Origin: an uncultured Clostridium sp.
Lineage (GTDB): Bacteria; Bacillota; Clostridia; Clostridiales; Clostridiaceae
DNA: 64,000 nucleotides
Direction of reading: 5' to 3'
Assembly: GCA_900548455.1 (NCBI GenBank)
Contig: URKQ01000015.1
Coordinates: 16,428 to 80,427 of the forward strand
Part shown: positions 24,440 through 32,870 of the stretch, piece by piece
Layout of the letters: every line of letters starts with the position of its first letter
How positions within the stretch are numbered: the first letter of the stretch is position 1
The notes under the pieces: model-generated
What the model was told of the DNA's origin: nothing
Database searches by the model: none
The model's input: the letters and a program-made list of their open reading frames with translations, nothing else
Program-made: the position numbers and the translations under genes

Positions 24440-25564
24440 CTATTTTATATTTCTATGGAAATTCACTTTAATATAATAGGTTCCACTTCCATTTTCAATA
24501 GATTCATCATGTATAGTAACAGTTTCATCTCCTAATGTATCTATACTAAAATGTAATTCCTCATTACCCTCTTTCTCTATAGTTATAAGTGAAGTCTTTT
24601 CTAAAATAGCGTTATATATATCTTCATTACCATATAGCTTTGAAAATACACCTTTTAACTGTTCACTTTTAAAATTGTTTTCTACTTCACTTTTGTTTTT
24701 AAATGGTATTTCAAATTCATAACTAGTTGATATTTCATCTTGAGTTAGCAAATAAATATATGAAAGTTCAATATCCAAATCGGTTAATGTATAACTTAAT
24801 TTACTCTCACCAGTTATGCCTATATTATTCAAATCTTTATCACTTTTAATTCCCTTAGTACTTTCAAGCACTTCATCAATTTTTGCCCTATCATTTTTAC
24901 CTATACTCTCTACTTCTTCTTCAGTAATAAATTTTTTCAAGGCATTATTCGTTACGTTATTTAGTTCCACCACAGGTACTTTAAATGTTACTCTAGTTTC
25001 ATTTACATCTTCTACATAATTAAATCCATATGATTCTTGGGAATCGTTAGTTCCTATGCTATATATCCCTTTATCTTTTAGTGTGGATTTAACTTCATCC
25101 ACATTAAAATTAGCTTTAAAATAATCATTAACTAAATTTATATTATTTTCAATAAATTCATCCACAGATTCATCTTCATATTTAACACTATAAAGAGTAA
25201 AAATACCCTTATTCTCTAATTCTTGTATAGAAATTCCAATTCCTTCACTGCCATATTGTCTATATGGTTTCCCCATATTAATTTCAAATGGAGTTGAACT
25301 TACAATCAAATTTAATTTATTTTCGCCATAATTTTGTATTTTTTTTACGTGTTCTTCATAAAAATTGATATATTCCTTATCTCCATTAATTTTTACTGGC
25401 TCAATTTTAATATCATTTTTCATTTCACTTTTAGAAGTCTGTATAACTTCAGTATTATTTTCACTTTTAACTTCCTTAGGCTTGCTTTGACAGCCATAAG
25501 TACTATTGGAAATCAATAATACCATAACAATTACTCCTAATTTTTTAAGTCTTAAATTATGCAT
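24440..25564 (-). CDS. Large lipoprotein of unknown function
   Basis: Secreted lipoprotein of 374 residues with lipobox STYGC, then a Lys/Glu-rich linker. The mature part is hydrophilic, mixed alpha/beta (KLNLIVSSTPFEINMGKPYR, ESYGFNYVEDVNETRVTFKV, LSYTLTDLDIELSYIYLL). No family recognised. GGGGG precedes the ATG. Next upstream is another lipoprotein, but a strong hairpin between them argues for separate transcripts. Confidence 0.7.
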   Translation of the reverse strand: MHNLRLKKLGVIVMVLLISNSTYGCQSKPKEVKSENNTEVIQTSKSEMKNDIKIEPVKINGDKEYINFYEEHVKKIQNYGENKLNLIVSSTPFEINMGKPYRQYGSEGIGISIQELENKGIFTLYSVKYEDESVDEFIENNINLVNDYFKANFNVDEVKSTLKDKGIYSIGTNDSQESYGFNYVEDVNETRVTFKVPVVELNNVTNNALKKFITEEEVESIGKNDRAKIDEVLESTKGIKSDKDLNNIGITGESKLSYTLTDLDIELSYIYLLTQDEISTSYEFEIPFKNKSEVENNFKSEQLKGVFSKLYGNEDIYNAILEKTSLITIEKEGNEELHFSIDTLGDETVTIHDESIENGSGTYYIKVNFHRNIK

Positions 25565-25614
25565 TACATTACCCCCATGTCATCTCATTGCCGCAATATA
25601 TGTTATTATATCAT

Positions 25615-25648
25615 AAAATGCATAATAATTATAATTATTATGCATTTT
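25615..25648. terminator. Perfect 34-bp palindrome, probable terminator
   Basis: AAAATGCATAATAATTA is followed directly by its reverse complement, centred between 25631 and 25632, with T runs at both sides. It lies between the two lipoprotein genes. It should end the one at 25711; as a perfect A/T-rich palindrome it could also bind a protein. Confidence 0.7.
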
Positions 25649-25710
25649 TTATAAATATTGTAATTATGCTCAAAATGGAATTATAAAAATATAACAAAGT
25701 CACTATTTTA

Positions 25711-26322
25711 CTATCCGTGATAATAACCTGTTCTAGATGACACTACTACATATGGAACTTCCTTACCATCCTTATTTATATAAGCTTGATATAAGTCATC
25801 TTCAATTTTTTCCACCTTAACTACTTCTTCTCCATATTGATTAAGAAGATCCTTTTTGAATAAATCCTCCCAATTACTTAGAATTGGTGCATTTTTAGTT
25901 ATATATTCTGCAAATTTTTCTACATCTTCATTATTACCGCCATTTGATATGTACTCTTTATTTAACTTTTCTATATCTACTTCGTCTAAAAAGGTTTTAC
26001 TCCACTTAAGTTTTTGTGCTTCTGGTTTACTGTCTTGTCCACTAGTAATATATTCTTTAACCTTTTTGAAAATATCTTGCTCTTTATCGCTGTTGTTTGA
26101 TGTTGTAGTTTTATTTTCAGAATTATCAACAGTATTTTGAGTAGAATTTTTTATATCCTTCGATTCAACATTATTTTTGTTATTAGTTTTATTTGCATCT
26201 TGTGTCGTTATCTTACTACTATTATCCTCCGATAATTTTTTTGATTCCTTTGAATCACTAGATGAACAAGCAGTTAAAAAAACTGCACAAAATAATAAAC
26301 ATACAATTATTTTTTTCATCAT
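25711..26322 (-). CDS. Lipoprotein with Ser/Asn-rich linker
   Basis: Lipoprotein of about 203 residues: lipobox FLTAC, a low-complexity linker of about 70 residues (Ser, Asn, Lys, Thr), then a compact domain of ~110 residues (DIFKKVKEYITSGQ, KWSKTFLDEVDIEKLNKEYI, VVKVEKIEDDLYQAYI). I choose the first of two adjacent ATGs after GGGGGGAT. Function unknown. Confidence 0.7.
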   Translation of the reverse strand: MMKKIIVCLLFCAVFLTACSSSDSKESKKLSEDNSSKITTQDANKTNNKNNVESKDIKNSTQNTVDNSENKTTTSNNSDKEQDIFKKVKEYITSGQDSKPEAQKLKWSKTFLDEVDIEKLNKEYISNGGNNEDVEKFAEYITKNAPILSNWEDLFKKDLLNQYGEEVVKVEKIEDDLYQAYINKDGKEVPYVVVSSRTGYYHG

Positions 26323-26505
26323 TATATCCCCCCTCATCCACTACAACATTTATATTTTACCATTAATATAATATTGTTACAACATTATCCCTTTGTTGAA
26401 ATTAATAAGTTGAATCTGTCTACTATTTAATATATAATTACTAATAATTAACTTTTTACAAAAACATTATAAAATAAACGCTTATTTTAGTGGGAGAAAA
26501 AATTA

Positions 26506-27300
26506 ATGAGAGAAAAAAAATATAAATCGATACCTATAAATGCAACTATATTTTGCATAGTTTGTGGTCTTGTAGCCATGTTTGGAGTATATTGGATTTT
26601 CAACTATCTTCTATATCCAAAATTAAATCTAAATTTATCAAAAGCTATGCTTGATTCTATTTCCTATATAATTTTGTATTGTATTGGTTTTCCTCTTTTA
26701 TATTTATTTATTAGAAATATACCTAAGCAAAATATTGAAATTAAAAAGTCTATTGAAATTAAATCATTATTTAAAATATTAATTGTTCAATGTGGTATCA
26801 GTGTTTTAATTATGTTTATAGTAAGTTTGGCTTTAAATTCGTGTACCTCTAATAGTTATCCTACTTTTATAAATATAAGGGATCCATATGAAATGATTAA
26901 ATTATTGATAATTGCACCAGTCCTTGAGGAATTGGTATTTAGAAAAGTTCTTTTAGATAGGTTGCGTCCTTATGGTAACTTAAAAAGTATTCTAATTTCA
27001 TCTTTATTTTTTTCTATTCCTCATTTTGTATCACAAGGTATACCTCAAATTTTTTATACGCTAATTTTAGGATGCATATGGGCATACGTTATGAACAAAA
27101 CAGGTAAAATTAAATATACAATATTTCTTCATGGATTTTCTAATTTATGGGCAGGAATTATACCTATGATTCTATTAAAATCTTCTGCAGGGTCTTTGCT
27201 TTACTTTGTTCTTTGGATTATAATTATTCCAATGATATCTATACTAATTATTATTTTTAATAGATCAATCATAACTGATATTCTATATGATAAAAGGTAA
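26506..27300 (+). CDS. CPBP family intramembrane protease
   Basis: Membrane protein of 264 residues with about seven hydrophobic segments. The Abi/CPBP motif 1 is APVLEELVFRKVL (double Glu and Arg), motif 2 is FFSIPHFV (His), and a third conserved His lies in IFLHGFSN. These form the glutamic metal-independent protease core. Family members cut prenylated peptides or protect against bacteriocins. GGGAG site before the ATG. It is not linked to a peptide gene here, so the substrate is unknown. Confidence 0.9.
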   Translation: MREKKYKSIPINATIFCIVCGLVAMFGVYWIFNYLLYPKLNLNLSKAMLDSISYIILYCIGFPLLYLFIRNIPKQNIEIKKSIEIKSLFKILIVQCGISVLIMFIVSLALNSCTSNSYPTFINIRDPYEMIKLLIIAPVLEELVFRKVLLDRLRPYGNLKSILISSLFFSIPHFVSQGIPQIFYTLILGCIWAYVMNKTGKIKYTIFLHGFSNLWAGIIPMILLKSSAGSLLYFVLWIIIIPMISILIIIFNRSIITDILYDKR

Positions 27301-27345
27301 ATACATTATTGAGGAAATTTTGAAGTTGAGTTAGACTATATTTAA

Positions 27346-27357
27346 ACTATATATAGT
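27346..27357. promoter_or_regulatory. Palindrome upstream of CadC-like repressor
   Basis: ACTATATATAGT, a perfect 12-bp palindrome within the ATATTTAAACTATATATAGT region 28 bp before the ArsR-type gene. Position fits auto-repression. Confidence 0.5.
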
Positions 27358-27384
27358 GAATATACATTAAAGAAGGGGTCTTCT

Positions 27385-27750
27385 ATGAAAAATGAAATAA
27401 ACATTTGCGATTGTGCTCCAACTGACGAAGCACTTGTTGAAAAAGTAAAAAATAATATGATAAAAGATAAATATTTAATTGATCTATCATCCTTTTTTAA
27501 GGTTTTAAGTGATGAAACGCGAATGAGAATTGTTAGTGCACTTACAGAAAGTGAACTTTGCGTAAGTGATATTGCTGTAGTTCTTAATATGACAAAATCT
27601 GCAGTATCCCATCAACTGAAAGTACTTAAATTTTCTGGTCTTGTAAAGTCTAGAAAAGTAGGTAAAAATGTTTACTATTCCCTAGATGATGATCATGTAG
27701 TTGACATAGTAAATAAAGGCTTTGAGCACATAAAACATAAACATATGTAA
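27385..27750 (+). CDS. CadC-like ArsR/SmtB metal sensor
   Basis: Repressor of 121 residues. It has an N-terminal CDC (C8, C10), the metal-box sequence ELCVSD (C59, D62) and winged-helix DNA binding through NMTKSAVSHQLKVLKFSGL. This Cys arrangement is that of CadC, which binds Cd, Pb or Zn and then leaves the DNA. Its C-terminus has His and Asp (DDDHVVD, HIKHKHM) that may form a second site. It is convergent with the P-type ATPase, which it likely controls along with the HMA protein. Confidence 0.92.
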   Translation: MKNEINICDCAPTDEALVEKVKNNMIKDKYLIDLSSFFKVLSDETRMRIVSALTESELCVSDIAVVLNMTKSAVSHQLKVLKFSGLVKSRKVGKNVYYSLDDDHVVDIVNKGFEHIKHKHM

Positions 27751-27756
27751 GAAAAT

Positions 27757-27781
27757 GATGGGATTCTTCAAGAATCCCATC
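27757..27781. terminator. Terminator after metal sensor
   Basis: GATGGGATTCTT and AAGAATCCCATC form a stem of 11-12 bp with a two-base centre. It sits between the convergent sensor and ATPase genes. Confidence 0.8.
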
Positions 27782-27794
27782 CTTAATTCTTCAC

Positions 27795-27866
27795 TTTTCA
27801 CTCAAAGTGGTCCGCAGCCCGTGAGCACTAGTGCGTATATAGGAGTAGCAAAGCCAGCCTATACTA
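27795..27866. other. GC-richer structured intergenic block
   Basis: The stretch between terminator and ATPase stop is clearly richer in G and C than its surroundings (GTCCGCAGCCCGTGAGCACT). It contains CTAGTGCGTATATAGG facing CCTATACTAG, an interrupted inverted repeat. I have no firm identity; it may be a dispersed repeat or the ATPase terminator. Confidence 0.4.
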
Positions 27867-27868
27867 GA

Positions 27869-29716
27869 TTACATATTCTTTGTATTTAACGCTCTAAGTG
27901 AATTCAATATAGCAATTACTGAAACTCCTACATCTGCAAACACTGCTTCCCACATTGTAGCTATTCCAATAGCACTAAGAGCCAATACTCCAATTTTAAT
28001 TGTTAGTGCAAATACAATATTTTGCTTTACAATTCTTAATGTTTTCCTAGAAATCTTCATTGCAGTAGCAATTTTTGAAGGCTCATCTGTCATAATTACT
28101 ACATCTGCTGCTTCTATAGCAGCATCACTTCCAAGGCCTCCCATAGCAATCCCTATATCAGCTCGTGCTAAGACTGGAGCATCATTTATTCCATCCCCAA
28201 CAAAAGCTAACTTGCTTTTTTGTGTTTTTTCATTAAATAATTCTTCAAGTTTCTCAACCTTATCACCAGGAAGCAATTCTGTATATACTTTATCTATTCC
28301 TAATTGACTTGCTACCTTTTCACCTACATTTTTATTATCTCCAGTTAACATTACTGTTTTATTAATACCTGATTCTTTTAGTTCTTTAATAGCTAAGACG
28401 GAATCATCTTTCACCTTATCTGCTATTATTATATATCCAGCATATACTCTATCAATAGCCACATGAACAACAGTCCCTATCACGTTGTTTTCCACACATG
28501 GTACATTATACTTTTTCATTAGTTTAATATTCCCTGCTAATACTTCTTTTCCTGAAATAGCGGCTTTAACACCATGTCCAGAAATTTCTTCTACGTCAGA
28601 AATTAAACTTTTATCAATGTCATTATTAAAAGCCCTTCTTAAGGATAATGAAATTGGATGGTTTGAATAGCTTTCAGCAAAGGCAGTTAATCTCAACAAT
28701 TCCTCTTTTGATACACTAGGTTCTGGACATATTTCTTGTACATCAAATACTCCTTTTGTTAAAGTACCTGTTTTATCAAAGACTACTGTTTCAGTCTCAG
28801 CTAAAGCTTCTAAATAGTTACTACCTTTAACTAAAACCCCTACCTTTGATGCACCACCTATTCCTCCAAAGAAACTTAATGGTACTGATATTACTAGTGC
28901 ACATGGACAAGATACAACTAAAAATGTTAATGCTCTATAAACCCATTCACTAAAAGTAGCATCTTTGATAACTAGAGGAGGAATTATTGCAAGGGCTAAT
29001 GCAGCAAACACTACTATTGGTGTATATACTCTTGCAAATTTAGTAATAAAGTTTTCAGATTTAGATTTCTTACTACTTGCATTCTCAACTAAATCTAATA
29101 TTTTACTTACAGTTGATTCTCCGAATTCTTTCTCTACTTTTATAGTAATTACTCCTGATACGTTAATACATCCACTTAAAGCCTCACTACCAACACCGAC
29201 ACTTCTCGGTACTGATTCACCTGTTAATGCTGAAGTATCTACCATAGATTTTCCTTCAATAACAACTCCATCAAGAGGAATTCGCTCTCCTGCTGATACA
29301 ACTATAATATCATCTATCTTTACTTCATCTGGATCTACCTTTTCTAAGATATCTCCACGTTTAATATTTGCATAATCTGGCCTAATATCCATAAGTGTTG
29401 CTATAGATTTTCTTGATTGAGATACAGCATAGCTTTGGAATAATTCTCCTACCTGATAAAAAAGCATTACTGCTGCTGCTTCAGGATATTCTCCTATAGC
29501 AAAAGCACCAATTGTTGCAATACTCATCAAAAAATTTTCATCAAAAACTTTACCCCTTAATATATTTCTAAAAGCTTTATATACTACATCCCATCCTACA
29601 ACTAAAAAACAAGAAATATATAGTGCTGGTGTTACGAAACTAATATCTACTTTTATAATAATTGCAAGGATAAATAATATTCCACTTATAATTATTCTTG
29701 TTAATCTCTTCTTCAT
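27869..29716 (-). CDS. cadA: Heavy-metal P1B-type ATPase (Cd/Zn/Pb exporter)
   Basis: Membrane pump of 615 residues, exporting divalent heavy metals with ATP. Visible: actuator TSALTGESVP, metal site C270-P271-C272 (VVSCPCALVIS), phosphorylated D314 in DKTGTLT, nucleotide site SGHGVKA, hinge MLTGDNKNVGEKVA and GDGINDAPVLARADIGIAMG. The final membrane helices hold an Asp of the ZntA kind (FADVGVSVIAILNSLRAL). It has no N-terminal HMA domain; that is encoded separately 72 bp upstream at 29789-30010. The CadC-like sensor converges on it. Confidence 0.93.
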   Translation of the reverse strand: MKKRLTRIIISGILFILAIIIKVDISFVTPALYISCFLVVGWDVVYKAFRNILRGKVFDENFLMSIATIGAFAIGEYPEAAAVMLFYQVGELFQSYAVSQSRKSIATLMDIRPDYANIKRGDILEKVDPDEVKIDDIIVVSAGERIPLDGVVIEGKSMVDTSALTGESVPRSVGVGSEALSGCINVSGVITIKVEKEFGESTVSKILDLVENASSKKSKSENFITKFARVYTPIVVFAALALAIIPPLVIKDATFSEWVYRALTFLVVSCPCALVISVPLSFFGGIGGASKVGVLVKGSNYLEALAETETVVFDKTGTLTKGVFDVQEICPEPSVSKEELLRLTAFAESYSNHPISLSLRRAFNNDIDKSLISDVEEISGHGVKAAISGKEVLAGNIKLMKKYNVPCVENNVIGTVVHVAIDRVYAGYIIIADKVKDDSVLAIKELKESGINKTVMLTGDNKNVGEKVASQLGIDKVYTELLPGDKVEKLEELFNEKTQKSKLAFVGDGINDAPVLARADIGIAMGGLGSDAAIEAADVVIMTDEPSKIATAMKISRKTLRIVKQNIVFALTIKIGVLALSAIGIATMWEAVFADVGVSVIAILNSLRALNTKNM

Positions 29717-29788
29717 CTTATCCCTCCTTTAAGATAATAATGCCTACCACCCATATTCCTTTATTTGTGATAGGCAAGTTAATTTATT

Positions 29789-30010
29789 TTATGCTTTTAC
29801 CATATCTACATCTGCTTCTTCTCTTCTAACAACTTTTTTAGCTTTTTTAACTATTTCATCCATTGCTTCTTCTTCAGCTTCAATTATCATTTTTGTAGTT
29901 AAAAAATTTACTGAAACCTTTGTAACTCCTTCAATCTTTGATACAGCTCTTTCAATTTTAGCAGCGCAGTTAGCACAGTCTAATCCTTCTAATAAAAATG
30001 TTTTTTTCAT
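29789..30010 (-). CDS. HMA-domain metal-binding protein
   Basis: A 73-residue heavy-metal-associated domain with GLDCANCAAKIE (C12, C15), followed by the usual VSNFLTTKMIIEAEE-like strands (VSVNFLTTKMIIEA). It probably hands metal to the ATPase encoded next, replacing the missing domain of that pump. Strong GGGGGAAG site. Two operator-like palindromes lie upstream at 30107-30167. Confidence 0.92.
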   Translation of the reverse strand: MKKTFLLEGLDCANCAAKIERAVSKIEGVTKVSVNFLTTKMIIEAEEEAMDEIVKKAKKVVRREEADVDMVKA

Positions 30011-30106
30011 TTTACTTCCCCCTTTTAATTTTAAAAATGCTTGTCTTATTTAGTATGGATTAAATCTATTATTTTAATTCATACAAATTATATTTATACA
30101 AAATAT

Positions 30107-30167
30107 AGTTGAAAACTTGTTCAACTGTTCATCTATGTCTTTATTATAGTTGAATGTATATTCAACT
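30107..30167 (-). promoter_or_regulatory. Two AGTTGAA...TTCAACT operator palindromes
   Basis: AGTTGAA-N6-TTCAACT at 30107-30126 and AGTTGAAT-N4-ATTCAACT at 30148-30167, centres 41 bp apart, about four helix turns. The form is like ArsR/SmtB sites, so the CadC-like protein is the likely ligand. The remaining intergenic DNA to 30366 is plain AT-rich sequence in which I see nothing else. Confidence 0.7.
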
Positions 30168-30366
30168 GTCAATACTATTTTTATGAAAATCTATATGTTT
30201 TTTTCGACTATAAATGTAATTTTATTGTATTAAATTTGACTTTTTTTAAATTTAATTATAAAATATAATGCGGAATAAATAATATACGTTGTATTGTAAG
30301 ATTCTATAGCCAATTGCTATACCTTTCTACAACTTATATAAAAAATAGTAACTAAGAGGTATTATA

Positions 30367-31506
30367 ATGAACAGAAGATTAAAAGTTATAATTATTTCTC
30401 TGATGTGTACAAGCTTACTTTCTTCATTAACACTTACAGATGTTTTAGCCTATACAAATGAAGACTCTACATCAATAAAGGGAGAAATAACGGAAGAAAA
30501 GCAAAAGTTAAAAAGTTTAGAAGATGAAAAAGAAGATGTATTACTACAACTTCAAGAAATCAATGAAACTTCAAGGGGTATTGAAACCGAGTTAGCTACC
30601 TTAAATTCTAATATAACTGTAGCAGAAGAAAGAATTGAAGAGTATGAGCTAAAAGAAAATGTCCTAAAAGAAGAATTAGCTGCTGATAAAGAGCTAATGG
30701 ATTTAAGAATGAGAGCCTTATATATGAATCAAGGTGAAAGTTACATGGAAGCTCTATTTAATTCTAGTGGAATTATGGATCTTTTAAAAAGACTTGAAAA
30801 TATTGTAACCATTCTTAAATATGATAATGATTTAATTGATGATTATCAAAAAAAAGAAGAGGAATTAAACTTAGTTTTAACTGAATCAAAAAAGGAAAAG
30901 GACTCTTTAGAAATTGCTAAAAAGGAAAGTGAAGAAAAAAAGGCTGAAATTGATAAAAACAATGAAGAAAAGTCGGCTTTGTTAGCTTCTATAGAGGGTG
31001 ATATTAACTATCAAGAATCCCTAATTGCACAAAAAGAAGCTGAATTTGAAGAAATTCTTTCTGCAATTAATAATGTAGGTTCAAATTCTAGACCTAGTCG
31101 TGGTGACGGTAGTGGTATTTTTTCTATTACTGGAAACATAAGCTATCCTATTACTTCAGGATATGGATGGAGAGTTAATCCAATAAGTGGGAAACAAGAG
31201 TTTCAAGCTGCCATTGATATAGGTGCTCCTCATGGAGCCACTGTTTATTCACTTCAACCTGGAACTGTTGCATATTCTGGTTGGATGAGTGGCTATGGAA
31301 ATGTTGTTGTAATTAATCACGGTAGTATAAGTAGTTTATATGCTCATAATTCCTCACTTTTAGTTTCAGTTGGACAAAGTGTTTCAGGTGGACAACCTAT
31401 AGCACTTGTAGGAAGCACTGGAAACTCTACTGGTCCACATATTCACTTTGAAGTTACAAGCTCTAGTGGTGAAAAACTTGATCCAACACCTTATTATATT
31501 TACTAG
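30367..31506 (+). CDS. Secreted LytM/M23-like protein with coiled coil
   Basis: Protein of 379 residues: signal peptide about 1-29, long coiled coil about 40-235 (EITEEKQKLKSLEDEKEDVL and onward), Ser/Gly linker, then a LytM domain (SYPITSGYGWRVNPISGK to the end). The last motif GPHIHFEV is intact, and a His is present in YAHNSSLLV. The first zinc ligand, normally His in FHxGID, is Gln (EFQAAIDIG). This resembles EnvC-like amidase activators that bind but do not cut peptidoglycan. So I expect a cell-division or wall-remodelling adaptor rather than a hydrolase. Confidence 0.85.
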   Translation: MNRRLKVIIISLMCTSLLSSLTLTDVLAYTNEDSTSIKGEITEEKQKLKSLEDEKEDVLLQLQEINETSRGIETELATLNSNITVAEERIEEYELKENVLKEELAADKELMDLRMRALYMNQGESYMEALFNSSGIMDLLKRLENIVTILKYDNDLIDDYQKKEEELNLVLTESKKEKDSLEIAKKESEEKKAEIDKNNEEKSALLASIEGDINYQESLIAQKEAEFEEILSAINNVGSNSRPSRGDGSGIFSITGNISYPITSGYGWRVNPISGKQEFQAAIDIGAPHGATVYSLQPGTVAYSGWMSGYGNVVVINHGSISSLYAHNSSLLVSVGQSVSGGQPIALVGSTGNSTGPHIHFEVTSSSGEKLDPTPYYIY

Positions 31507-31522
31507 TATATAATTTATATAT

Positions 31523-31550
31523 TTGCATATAATACTAAATGTGTTATAAT
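31523..31550 (+). promoter_or_regulatory. Promoter of short RNA
   Basis: TTGCAT, 16 bases, TATAAT. RNA would start near 31557, in the sequence AGTAAGG. No protein gene follows on this strand before the terminator. Confidence 0.55.
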
Positions 31551-31556
31551 TTTAGT

Positions 31557-31644
31557 AAGGCAAGACAAGTTGAAGTTATGGCAATTAATTTACGTTTTTC
31601 TAATATTTGAGGACTAGTGTTCCAGCACTAGTTCTCTTTTTTTT
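31557..31644 (+). ncRNA. Putative small RNA (~88 nt), antisense to peptide gene end
   Basis: A promoter and a strong terminator (ACTAGTG/CACTAGT then eight T) frame about 88 bases with no convincing ORF. Its 3' end covers the end of the minus-strand small peptide gene at 31628-31798, so the RNAs are complementary there. Near its 5' end is GACAAGTTGAAGTT, also present in the leader of the opposing mRNA. The layout fits a type I toxin-antitoxin antisense RNA but is unproven. Confidence 0.45.
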
Positions 31645-31798
31645 CGTTTATAATTGTAACTGAAATTTCTTCAGTTGATTCTTTTTGGCTTCGCTTTCTT
31701 TTAATGGTAAACCTATTAGGTTTAAACATTGTTACTGATATAACTACTAGAGTTACACAAAACATTCCAAAAATTAAAACCATATCACTCATAAACAT
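31628..31798 (-). CDS. Small single-TM basic peptide
   Basis: A 56-residue protein starting after AGAAAGGAAA. It has one hydrophobic span (MVLIFGMFCVTLVVISVTMF), then a basic patch (KPNRFTIKRKRSQK) and a polar tail. This is the usual build of type I toxins, but also of harmless small membrane proteins. A promoter TTGGTA-17-TATGAT lies at 31880-31908, giving a leader of about 75 bases. Confidence 0.55.
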   Translation of the reverse strand: MFMSDMVLIFGMFCVTLVVISVTMFKPNRFTIKRKRSQKESTEEISVTIINEKKEN

Positions 31799-31879
31799 TT
31801 TCCTTTCTGCGCCAGTATAAACTTCAACTTGTCATATTTTTAAACAGAAAGGAAAAGAAAAACATAAATTTACCTTACT

Positions 31880-31908
31880 ATCATATAGTTTATCATACAA
31901 ATTACCAA
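31880..31908 (-). promoter_or_regulatory. Promoter of small peptide gene
   Basis: On the minus strand TTGGTA, 17 bases, TATGAT, then AGTAAGG, the same start-region heptamer as in the opposing small RNA. Confidence 0.5.
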
Positions 31909-31972
31909 ATTAGTATATAAATGCATTATTGTGCTATAATATTTTTATAACGGATTGAAAAGGAGATTAAAA

Positions 31973-32455
31973 ATGAAAAATCGTTACTACTTTATCATTT
32001 CCATTTTAATAACGGGTTTACTATTAATTTCATTTACAGGTTGTTCAAAAGATAATGAATCTAAAGAAAAAGAACTTATAAATAGCTTTATTGAAACTTA
32101 TATAACAAATCCTAATGAAGATATAAATATATATAAAAAATACTTTACTAAAAAAGCTTTTAAAACCGCCCAAGATAATTTGAGTCTTCGTGCTAGGACA
32201 TCAAAAGGAAGAGCTTATAAAGGCGACCTTAAAGATCTGGAAATTAAAGATTTAGTAATAGAAAAGAATTCTACTAGTGATGAAACATATCATTTTTACG
32301 ATATTGAATTTACGTTAAGGAATACCAATGTAGTTAAAGAGAAAACTGTACAATGCAAAATATGCCTGGAAAAAGATAATAATAAATGGAGAATAGGAGA
32401 TAACAACAGATTAGACCCATTATTACTTGCCATATGGGATATATGGCCAATATAA
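31973..32455 (+). CDS. Lipoprotein of unknown function
   Basis: Lipoprotein of 160 residues, lipobox SFTGC. The mature domain starts with a helix (ELINSFIETYITNPNEDINI) and has beta strands with YHFYDIEFTLRNTNVVKEKT and a final KDNNKWRIGDNN, a shape like small NTF2-type secreted domains. ATG after AAGGAG; an in-frame TTG six codons up is less likely. Followed by a terminator. Confidence 0.75.
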   Translation: MKNRYYFIISILITGLLLISFTGCSKDNESKEKELINSFIETYITNPNEDINIYKKYFTKKAFKTAQDNLSLRARTSKGRAYKGDLKDLEIKDLVIEKNSTSDETYHFYDIEFTLRNTNVVKEKTVQCKICLEKDNNKWRIGDNNRLDPLLLAIWDIWPI

Positions 32456-32465
32456 ATACAATTTA

Positions 32466-32505
32466 AAAATACCCCTGAGAAATTAATTCTCTAGGGGTAT
32501 TTATT
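32466..32505 (+). terminator. Terminator
   Basis: AAATACCCCTGAGAA and TTCTCTAGGGGTATTT form a stem with a T-rich end, right after the lipoprotein gene. Confidence 0.85.
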
Positions 32506-32561
32506 TTTTAATAATATTTTAATTTAATTAATAAATCTTTTGTAACTATTGGCAAAAAAAT

Positions 32562-32606
32562 TGGCCGTTGTAACTTTTCTATGATAAAGAAAAGTTACAA
32601 CGGCCA
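32562..32606 (-). terminator. Terminator with perfect 19-bp stem
   Basis: TGGCCGTTGTAACTTTTCT pairs perfectly across a seven-base loop; a run of seven T follows on the minus strand. It ends the DUF1659-DUF2922 pair. Confidence 0.9.
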
Positions 32607-32613
32607 TATTAAA

Positions 32614-32835
32614 CTATGCTATTTTATATTCTGTTTCAGTAGTATCTACTATTGATGCAGAATAAGTTTCTGTTACCATGCCTTTATTACTAAGCATCAT
32701 ATTGTTTTTAACAACATAATCCATAACAGCTGCTATTTCATCCTTTGTTACATCTTTTTTAACATCAGATATAGTTACATTATATTTACTGTTTGCTGAA
32801 TCTATAAATGTCATTACAATCTTTCTTGAATCCAT
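32614..32835 (-). CDS. DUF2922 protein
   Basis: A 73-residue protein resembling DUF2922: SRKIVMTFIDSANSKYNVTI at the start, DEIAAVMDYVVKNNMML in the middle, and a Thr/Ser-rich strand end. It pairs with the DUF1659 gene just upstream, the usual arrangement in Firmicutes; both are of unknown function. ATG at 32835 follows GGAGGG. Confidence 0.85.
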   Translation of the reverse strand: MDSRKIVMTFIDSANSKYNVTISDVKKDVTKDEIAAVMDYVVKNNMMLSNKGMVTETYSASIVDTTETEYKIA

Positions 32836-32870
32836 AACATTCCCTCCTTTCATTAGTTAGTTTTAAGAAC

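Noticed and set aside
28965..29375. Antisense open frame of 136 codons inside the P-type ATPase
   Set aside because: It mirrors the strongly conserved ATPase frame and has no start signal.
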